Translations under genes and position numbers: made by a program
Assembly (NCBI RefSeq): GCF_009208775.1
Contig: NZ_WFLM01000002.1
Coordinates: 310,001-374,000 of the forward strand
Direction of reading: 5' to 3'
Length of the DNA stretch: 64,000 nucleotides
Source of the DNA: Silvanigrella paludirubra
GTDB taxonomy: Bacteria > Bdellovibrionota_B > Oligoflexia > Silvanigrellales > Silvanigrellaceae
The notes under the pieces: generated by a model
Told to the model about the DNA's origin: nothing
The model's database searches: none
What the model saw: the letters and a program-made list of their open reading frames with translations, nothing else
Part shown: one piece after another, positions 58,767 to 64,000 of the stretch
Layout: each line of letters begins with the position of its first letter
Position numbering within the stretch: position 1 is the first letter of the stretch

Positions 58767-59306
58767 AAAACTCCATATATTAATTATATTAAATAAATAT
58801 CGGAGTTTTTTTGAAAAAATAAATTAAAAATCAAATTAAAATGAATAAAAAAAGTTAATTTATCATATATTTAAATATCAAAAACCATCTTATTTTCCAA
58901 AATTTCCAGAAGAAAAAATAGCAAAGACGAATGTTATTATTTAAAATTTTTGTTTTTAATGACTAATTCCCTAAATAAGTTTAACAAATAAAATGTAGAG
59001 AATTGTCAACATAAAATATGTATTTTCAAACTTTTTTGAATTTATCTGCTATTATATCAACCATATCTCTTTCAATTTTTCTTGGATATTTTAGCAGAAA
59101 AACAATAAAATAATTTATTGTTATGATAACTAGCATTATGGTGGGTGAAAATGGGCATTTATTTAAATGTGTAAATGACTCTTAATATGGGGTTTCTTGC
59201 TATTATATCGACAACGGATTTGCCATTCTTATCACAATTGATGGCTTGAAATTTGATTCTTTATAAAGTATCATTTGAATGTGCCGATGGATAAGGAGCT
59301 GCTGTT
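58767..59306. other. Intergenic region at the border of the accessory segment
   Basis: 540 bases, AT-rich. Two near-identical 15-mers, TGCTATTATATCAAC at 59047-59061 and TGCTATTATATCGAC at 59198-59212, lie 151 bases apart and could be operator half-sites or duplicated promoter elements for the toxin-antitoxin genes. A 14-mer TTATGATAACTAGC at 59121-59134 recurs at 61786-61799. No reading frame supported. Confidence 0.5.
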
Positions 59307-59657
59307 GTGAATATTGAAGTTAAGGCTTATCAGGAAGGCGATAGACAGGATGTTTTATCTGAGTTTTTAAGCGGGCTAAAAGACAAGAACGACATTAAAA
59401 AAATCAGAAAACTGATCAGGATGTTGCAACTTCAGGGAAGAGAATTGGGCTCACCAGCTTCTAAATTTTTAGGGGATGGGGTCTACGAATTAAGGGATCT
59501 TAGCGGTGGATTTCGTATTTACTATACGTTTATCGATAACACTTTAACAGTGATATTGATTGTAGGGAATAAAGCTACACAAAAAACAGATATTGAAAGA
59601 GCGAAAGCGCGCAGGAATAAACTATTGAAGGAGGGCATTCATGACTATACGACTTAA
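59307..59657 (+). CDS. HigB/RelE-superfamily toxin (Gp49-like)
   Basis: 116 residues. The wording LIRMLQLQGRELGSPASKFLGDGVYELRD and GGFRIYYTFIDNTLTVILIVGNKATQKT is typical of phage-derived Gp49-like/HigB toxins, ribosome-dependent mRNA interferases of the RelE fold. The basic residues near the end (RAKARRNKLL) fit. Start is GTG 59307 with AAGGAG at 59293-59298. It overlaps the antitoxin by 17 bases, with the toxin first, which is the HigBA order. The base composition (more G/C) differs from the lipoprotein genes to the left, hinting at acquisition. Confidence 0.88.
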   Translation: MNIEVKAYQEGDRQDVLSEFLSGLKDKNDIKKIRKLIRMLQLQGRELGSPASKFLGDGVYELRDLSGGFRIYYTFIDNTLTVILIVGNKATQKTDIERAKARRNKLLKEGIHDYTT

Positions 59658-59952
59658 AAAAATTGATGATGTCTTTAAAAAATATCTTTCAGACGAAGAG
59701 ATCGCAGAGGCAGATAAAGAAGCAGAAGGAGAGCTTCAAGCTCTAAAGCTTCTCCAAGAAGATGTCTCGAAATTTGCTTCACAAGTAATGGTTAAAAATG
59801 AATTAGGATTTAGAGCCTTTGCAAAAGAGCATGATTTAAGCTTATCCATGGCTTCAAAAATTATTAAAGGCGAAGGCAACTTAACATTAGAAACCATTGC
59901 TCATATTGCGTTTTGTAACGGAAAAAAAGCCCATATTGTTTTTACTGATTAA
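59641..59952 (+). CDS. HigA-like XRE-family antitoxin
   Basis: 103 residues. C-terminal helix-turn-helix of XRE type: FRAFAKEHDLSLSMASKIIKGEGNLTLETIAHIAFCNG. N-terminal half is acidic (EEIAEADKEAEGE), as expected for toxin binding. The ATG lies inside the toxin gene (17-base overlap), so expression is coupled. It should neutralise the toxin and repress the shared promoter left of 59307, where two near-identical 15-mers occur. Confidence 0.88.
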   Translation: MTIRLKKIDDVFKKYLSDEEIAEADKEAEGELQALKLLQEDVSKFASQVMVKNELGFRAFAKEHDLSLSMASKIIKGEGNLTLETIAHIAFCNGKKAHIVFTD

Positions 59953-59987
59953 AAAAGCTCCAATTCGAATTTGCTTCAAATTCAATT

Positions 59988-60003
59988 GCAGTCAATTGAT
60001 TGC
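59988..60003. repeat. Palindrome GCAGTCAATTGATTGC (left copy)
   Basis: 16-base inverted repeat with one mismatch. It differs by one base from the perfect palindrome at 60267-60282. The two copies frame the GC-richer small-RNA-like segment. Confidence 0.7.
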
Positions 60004-60029
60004 TAAAAATTTTAAAAAAATTACATAAC

Positions 60030-60222
60030 AAAATAAAAAAGCCCCAGGCAGAGCGCGGGGCTATCTCTTTCTGTTCTTGGCAGATGAGCTATCAAATAAA
60101 ATACCTACATAGAGTTACCCAACTTGTAGTGTTACCTCTGGAGCCAGAGGCGAGCTATTCGTGAACCTTCAGCCTTCCTGAACCTAAATTTTATTTTTAG
60201 ATCTCCGGCCTAGCCCAGTAAG
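60030..60222 (-). ncRNA. Candidate structured small RNA
   Basis: A segment of about 190 bases with clearly more G/C than its surroundings and no reading frame. Read on the minus strand it begins just after a promoter-like pair and ends in a hairpin (GCCCC at 60041-60045 with GGGGC at 60057-60061, 6 pairs counting A-T) followed by TTTTTTATTTT, an intrinsic terminator. Internal hairpins: CCTCTG/CAGAGG at 60135-60150 with a 4-base loop, and TTCAG/CTGAA at 60168-60182. GGGCTA near the 5' end could also pair with TAGCCC of the terminator stem. No match to tmRNA, RNase P or SRP RNA signatures. Function unknown. Confidence 0.45.
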
Positions 60223-60227
60223 ACCTT

Positions 60228-60256
60228 AAAATATTTCATGCGAGACCAAAAATCAA
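60228..60256 (-). promoter_or_regulatory. Promoter-like pair before the candidate small RNA
   Basis: On the minus strand TTGATT (60256-60251), exactly 17 bases, then TATTTT (60233-60228). Each box matches consensus at 4 of 6. The perfect palindrome at 60267-60282 lies just upstream and could bind a regulator. Confidence 0.4.
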
Positions 60257-60266
60257 ATTTTTCTTA

Positions 60267-60282
60267 GCAGTCAATTGACTGC
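60267..60282. repeat. Perfect palindrome GCAGTCAATTGACTGC (right copy)
   Basis: 16-base perfect inverted repeat, eleven bases upstream of the -35 of the candidate small RNA. Nearly the same as the copy at 59988-60003. Could be an operator or the end of a small mobile unit. Confidence 0.75.
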
Positions 60283-60410
60283 ATAAATGTAAATATTTGC
60301 TTTATCAAGAAGAAATTGACAAAGGTGCAATAAATTACCTTCGAATAAGCTTATTTTAAAATATATTAAATAATATAATTAAAAATAAACCTTTTTATAT
60401 TGCGAAATTA

Positions 60411-61268
60411 ATGTGCAAAAATGCAGATAATAATTCAAAGAATGATATTGCAAATATTTATGACATGCTTTGTATTATTTGGCCTGGTTCAAAAAATGTA
60501 ATTGAATTTCATAACCCAACTGAATATTTATTGATTTTGGTTGGTATCCTTGCTGGAATTGAAAGTTTATCAAAGTTTATACTTACAAAATTTTTATTAA
60601 TGGATGAATTAAAAATAACTAGGAGTGATTATTTTTGGATCTGCTTTGTAATTATATATATTTCTTTTACTTTAGTAAAAATCAATGGTGTTATAAATAT
60701 TCGATCAAAAAATGAATCTAAAAGTGATACAAAAAAAGAATTATCTAATTTCTTTATAGTATCGCTATTTAAACCTATTTTTATTGTATCTACAATTATA
60801 AAAAAAGCTTTATTTTTTCACATTTTTAAAATTATTTTTATATTTCTTTGTTGGATTTGTAAAAAAGTATGCACTTGTTCTAATAATGAGAAAAATTATA
60901 CAGATGAACAAAAAGGAAAAAATTTGAAGTGGATAGAAAAAATTAAAGAATTTCTAGATGATAATAATTCAGAAGAAATTTTTTATGACTTATTTGATTA
61001 CCCAAAAGAATGGGGCGATAAAGAAAAATATTATAGTAAAGTTTTAAGATTCGCTACATATAAAGAAGGAAAAAAAGTATCCTTTGATATCAGAAAAAGA
61101 AAAGAAGATTCAAAATATTTAATTAGGTACACAACATTAGAAGATCTTCAAAACCCTGATAAGTATGGTACAGTTAAAGAATATGATGAAAGTATGGACT
61201 TAGAAAATCCAAGGAATAAAGAAAAGAAAATTCCAATTAAAGAATTTAATAAAGTATTCAAAGATTAA
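60411..61268 (+). CDS. Membrane protein of unknown function
   Basis: 285 residues. Three hydrophobic segments in the first half: YLLILVGILAGIESLSKFIL, DYFWICFVIIYISFTLV, and a longer one IIKKALFFHIFKIIFIFLCWI followed by CKKVCTC. The second half (about 150-285) is soluble, rich in Lys and Glu, and presumably cytoplasmic. No family recognised. It lies alone in the accessory region, with no ribosome site obvious before the ATG, so the start is uncertain. Possibly part of the same acquired segment as the toxin-antitoxin pair. Confidence 0.6.
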   Translation: MCKNADNNSKNDIANIYDMLCIIWPGSKNVIEFHNPTEYLLILVGILAGIESLSKFILTKFLLMDELKITRSDYFWICFVIIYISFTLVKINGVINIRSKNESKSDTKKELSNFFIVSLFKPIFIVSTIIKKALFFHIFKIIFIFLCWICKKVCTCSNNEKNYTDEQKGKNLKWIEKIKEFLDDNNSEEIFYDLFDYPKEWGDKEKYYSKVLRFATYKEGKKVSFDIRKRKEDSKYLIRYTTLEDLQNPDKYGTVKEYDESMDLENPRNKEKKIPIKEFNKVFKD

Positions 61269-61397
61269 ATCCCCCCCTCTTATAAAGTCAAAAAATTAAA
61301 CTCAATTTATAAAAATAAAATCATATACTTAACTGTATAAAATAGAAATGGGGATTTTTAGCTAAGTTGACAATATTTTTTGTATTAGAGCTTTTTT

Positions 61398-61589
61398 TCA
61401 AGCCTGGCCTTTTTTAAATTCACATTCAAATTCTGTAAAAAATCTTTTTAATTCAACTTCCGTATCACCTTCTTTTTTTATCAAAATAAATGGTTTTGAG
61501 TTTTTAAGAATATCTTGTGCTGATTCAAATGTAGATGAAGCGGCTAGTGTTGATAAAGAGATAATTTCATAGGTTATTTGATTTGTCAT
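61398..61589 (-). CDS. Small protein of unknown function (63 residues)
   Basis: Supported mainly by a perfect AAGGAGG 8 bases before the ATG, rare in this window. The product is soluble and polar, with IKKEGDTEVELKRFF in the second half. No family recognised. Nothing similar lies nearby. The strong ribosome site argues that it is translated. Confidence 0.55.
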   Translation of the reverse strand: MTNQITYEIISLSTLAASSTFESAQDILKNSKPFILIKKEGDTEVELKRFFTEFECEFKKGQA

Positions 61590-61953
61590 TTGCGAGCCTC
61601 CTTGATTGATGAATGAGTCCCTTCAAACAAGTTCTATCAAATTCAAAACTTCTAAATCAAGAGTTGATTACTGTTTAATATTATAAAAAAAATGACATAT
61701 TTGGATTATGTGCAAGAATCACCGAAAATGAATACCAAGGCTGACTTATTATTGAGTTTAATAGGTATCTTTTCATTTGAGTGATTTATGATAACTAGCT
61801 CCTGATATAGTATCAACTTAGAAATTTATGTTTTTCTCTTCAAGAAGGTTTATAACCTTACATGCATATTCCTATTTAAATATAAACTAGACGAGCAATT
61901 GGAATTTGTATTATACTAAACTTAAACAAGCTTTAATGAAAAGGAATGGGTGA
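61590..61953. other. Intergenic region without gene
   Basis: 364 bases between divergent genes. It contains the second copy of TTATGATAACTAGC (61786-61799). No reading frame or hairpin of note beyond AT-rich background. Confidence 0.5.
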
Positions 61954-62664
61954 ATGAAAAAATGTTTATTTGTAATTATCATTATATTTAAAGGATGTGT
62001 GTCTTTTCCAACAAGTAATGGTAAACCCCCAAAAATATTTTGTATAACCAATAACATGCTTTCTTCTTATAAAGTAAATTATCCTTCAGGAGAAAGAAAG
62101 GAAGGAGTAGTTGAATCTACAAATGATCAGTTCCGAAGAGGTGATATTTACTATGAAGATGACAATAGCATGAAATTAGAAGTTGGTAAAAAATATAATA
62201 TTCCAACATTTACTGAAGAAGTTGAAAATAATTTTCATGTCTTTGAAATTCATCTTATTGAAGCTCCTCTTTCAAATGTTTATATTTCTTCAAATTATAT
62301 TTCATTTAATATTAATAGCACAATAAAGTACCCTTATTTAGAATTAATAACAAAAAATAGTGATAAATGTTTTATAATTGAAAAAAAGATATCTAGTGAT
62401 AAGACAATGGATATTTATTTTGTAAATTTTAATAAACCAATATTTAGTTACAGTTACAAAATATCAGTGCCTAATTGTTATAAATATAAGAAAAACACGA
62501 GAAGAATTATTTCAGAAAATTCATCATCATCATCTTCCTCGTCTTCTGTTTATGCAAATCAGGTCAATCAATATGGTTTTGTGTCTGGATTTGGAGGTTC
62601 ATCTCAATATGAAAATGGTAAAACATATAAGTTTGATACGGAAGAAATTTCATTATGTAAATAA
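61954..62664 (+). CDS. Putative lipoprotein of unknown function
   Basis: 236 residues. Short signal peptide MKKCLFVIIIIFKGC with a lipobox-like FKGC (Cys15, Lys at -2 is unusual), then VSFPTSNG. The rest looks beta-rich; near residue 190 there is a run of eight or nine Ser (about 62520-62550), a linker, before VYANQVNQYGF. An AAGGA-type site lies about 13 bases before the ATG. No family recognised. The gene ends about 10 bases before an IS-end-like sequence, so its 3' end may lie at an insertion border. Confidence 0.6.
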   Translation: MKKCLFVIIIIFKGCVSFPTSNGKPPKIFCITNNMLSSYKVNYPSGERKEGVVESTNDQFRRGDIYYEDDNSMKLEVGKKYNIPTFTEEVENNFHVFEIHLIEAPLSNVYISSNYISFNINSTIKYPYLELITKNSDKCFIIEKKISSDKTMDIYFVNFNKPIFSYSYKISVPNCYKYKKNTRRIISENSSSSSSSSSVYANQVNQYGFVSGFGGSSQYENGKTYKFDTEEISLCK

Positions 62665-62673
62665 AGTTGAGTT

Positions 62674-62724
62674 TGTGTGTATTTCGCTCAATCCGAACGG
62701 CGATTTCGGGTAATCCGACCGCTT
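62674..62724. mobile_element. Solitary IS-end-like remnant (IS21-family style)
   Basis: GC-richer block beginning TGTGTGTATTTCGC and containing two related units, AATCCGAACGG and AATCCGACCGC, separated by CGATTTCGGGT. From memory this matches the multiple terminal repeats of IS21-family insertion sequences. No istA/istB genes follow and no second end was found, so it would be a leftover end. Composition contrast is directly visible; the family name is inference. Confidence 0.4.
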
Positions 62725-62799
62725 AAAAATAATATAGCTTTTCATCCTTTGTAAAAGTTAATTAAAGCTTCTAGCTGGCCGCCTGAGGCTTTCTTTTTT

Positions 62800-63061
62800 T
62801 TATGTAATCAATTTTAAATTTTTTTCTTCTTTTTTAATAATCTTAATTTGCTTCTGCAAATCTTTCTTAACTAAACTAATATATTTAATATTTGTATTGT
62901 AGCATATCTCTTGCCATCCTCCATTATTTTGTACAACTTTCCATCCAAGTTCTCCTACAAATTCTTTTGCTTCTTCATTTTTATAAGCTCCAAATAATTG
63001 CATGCCTCTAACAATTCGTTCAGCAATTTGCAAACTTGGTTCTGCTTTGAATGCTGCTAGT
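62800..63061 (-). pseudogene. Gene fragment of unknown family
   Basis: Minus-strand frame open from a stop at about 63064 to 62800. It encodes about 86 residues beginning LAAFKAEPSLQIAERIV with a later GELGWKVVQNNGGWQEICY. It has no ATG with a ribosome site near the beginning; a TTG at 63033 and an ATG at 63003 are the only weak starts. It looks like the 3' part of a longer gene cut off upstream. Family not recognised. Confidence 0.35.
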
Positions 63062-63165
63062 TATAGTAAAATAATCTAAAATAGATCTTATAATAGGTTC
63101 AAAGCTTCAAGGTAGTAATTTAAAAATTACTGAAGTAACTGATTTTAAAATTATAAATGATTGAC

Positions 63166-63411
63166 TTAACTCTTCTTTGTAAATGTAAGTTCAAGATCAC
63201 ATTTAATATATTCGACTATTTCTGCCATTATCATAAGTGATATATATTCAGTTTTATCCATAAATTTATTAAAATCAATTTTGGGAAAATCAAGATTTTT
63301 AAAGAATTCTTTTGAAATAATATAATTTTTTTTATGGATTCCCATTTATGAACCATATCTTCATCTAGTTCACAATTTACATAAGATATATCAATTATTT
63401 CATATTATACG
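63166..63411 (-). pseudogene. Frameshifted gene remnant
   Basis: Two minus-strand frames join well at a run of eight A (about 63327-63334): the first reads YEIIDISYVNCELDEDMVH then KWESIKK, the second continues NYIISKEFFKNLDF and ends ...CDLELTFTKKS with TAA at 63168-63166. Taken alone the second frame is a 59-codon ORF with ATG 63345. The upstream frame has a stop directly before YEII and no start codon, so the gene is 5'-truncated as well. The source family is not recognised. Confidence 0.45.
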
Positions 63412-63463
63412 ATTCATATTTAATCTTGAATCAGTTTATAAAATTCATAAATTTTTTTTCAAA

Positions 63464-64000
63464 TTATTCATTTTTCTCTTTAGGTTCATCTTTAGTGGAA
63501 AGATTTTGATTTTCTGATTCATCAAAAACTATTGGCTGCGCAAACGCATTAAGCATCCATTCAAATATTTCCATTAGTTTATCTTTTAGTTTTTCAGGAT
63601 TCGTTTCGTTAATATATATCTGAGCTTCAGCAGGATTTTCAGTGAAACTTACTTTAGTATAATAGCATTCATGAACAGCTAAACGTAATTCATTTACCGA
63701 ATAAACAAGTCTATAATTCCAACGAGAACTCAATTTATCATAAAATTTCTTTTTTTCTTCCATAGATAATTCACATAATAACTCTAAAAACATTTTCTTA
63801 TCATAAGTAACCTGTCTTTTATTATCTATATCATATAAAAGACATCCTTCAATTTCTCCTTTATCTAAAGTGTTAATTGGAATATCCTTTAAATAAAAGA
63901 ATAAATTATGGCTATTTTTCAAAGAATATATCTTGGCATTCTCCAGTAAAGTTAATTTATGCACGCGATCCTTATTCTTTTGAATTTCATATGGAGTTAT
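63464..64000 (-). CDS. Hypothetical protein, 5' end beyond the window
   Basis: The frame is open from the window edge at 64000 (reading ITPYEIQKNKDR into the GTG at 63964), so the GTG need not be the start and the gene probably continues to the right. The visible part is about 178 residues, soluble, with LLCELSMEEKKKFYDKLSSRWNYRLVYSVNELRLAV in two pieces and an acidic, low-complexity end (STKDEPKEKNE). No family recognised. Confidence 0.6.
   Translation of the reverse strand: MTPYEIQKNKDRVHKLTLLENAKIYSLKNSHNLFFYLKDIPINTLDKGEIEGCLLYDIDNKRQVTYDKKMFLELLCELSMEEKKKFYDKLSSRWNYRLVYSVNELRLAVHECYYTKVSFTENPAEAQIYINETNPEKLKDKLMEIFEWMLNAFAQPIVFDESENQNLSTKDEPKEKNE

Noticed and set aside
60181-60222. Resemblance of CTCCGGCCTA to part of a cyclic-di-GMP (GEMM) riboswitch
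   Set aside because: Only one short block matches; the paired GNRA-type loop/receptor and P1 stem are not found, and the promoter/terminator evidence is on the other strand.
62762-62800. Intrinsic terminator before the T-run near 62790
   Set aside because: GCCTGAGGC leaves no room for a loop, so no stable stem precedes the T-run.

Overview
The window reads as a low-GC (roughly 30% by eye), Gram-negative chromosome. Outer-membrane-type lipoproteins, a PlsB-type acyltransferase, Sec signal peptides and many soluble PAS/MCP/CheA proteins fit an Oligoflexia/Silvanigrellales-like member of Bdellovibrionota. That placement is inferred from gene content and style; no marker gene was compared.

Layout. 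1-5.9 kb: the 3' part of a branched-chain amino acid ABC importer (livM partial, livG, livF), then panC and a plsB-like acyltransferase, all on +. 5.9-21.2 kb: a large chemosensory and two-component block. It holds Hpt-REC, CheR, an unknown helical protein, CheB, CheW and two CheA hybrids (one CheA-REC, one REC-CheA) as one minus-strand operon, followed by a globin-fold protein without the heme histidine, a soluble double-PAS MCP, a CheY, a PAS histidine kinase and a REC protein. 21.2-26.2 kb: ilvB-ilvN-ilvC-ilvD, read leftwards from a promoter through a 42-codon leader peptide rich in Ile/Val/Leu and a terminator, a textbook-style attenuator. 26.2-29 kb: a CsoR/RcnR/FrmR-family repressor and a Zn/Cd-type P1B ATPase with overlapping divergent promoters around a C6/G6 operator-like tract. 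29-38.6 kb: a Gfo/Idh/MocA oxidoreductase, an ECF sigma factor with a membrane partner, a secreted astacin-family metalloprotease, a periplasmic solute-binding protein, a triple-PAS soluble MCP and two LPP20-like envelope proteins. 38.3-42.2 kb: alr-queA-tgt-small membrane protein operon. 42.4-47.2 kb: a 1461-residue degenerate kinase/AAA/helical-repeat protein and rpmF. 47.2-58.8 kb: four related large lipoproteins, which I suspect are MACPF-like. They bracket a bacteriophytochrome-like kinase that has lost its chromophore cysteine and a BphO-type heme oxygenase. 58.8-64 kb: an accessory, partly decayed region with a HigBA-like toxin-antitoxin pair, a GC-richer candidate small RNA between two near-identical palindromes, hypothetical membrane proteins and lipoproteins, an IS-end-like remnant and gene fragments.

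How it works together. The chemosensory block has all the parts of a signalling array (receptors without membrane segments, CheA, CheW, CheR, CheB, CheY) but no flagellar genes in view. The most unusual part is the 47-59 kb lipoprotein/phytochrome cluster: four paralogous surface-type lipoproteins in two subfamilies with a red-light-sensor-like protein and a biliverdin-producing enzyme inserted between the subfamilies. Degenerate signalling proteins recur (heme-less globin, pseudokinase with a lost P-loop, cysteine-less phytochrome with a decayed ATPase domain), suggesting that sensor scaffolds are often reused here without the usual chemistry.
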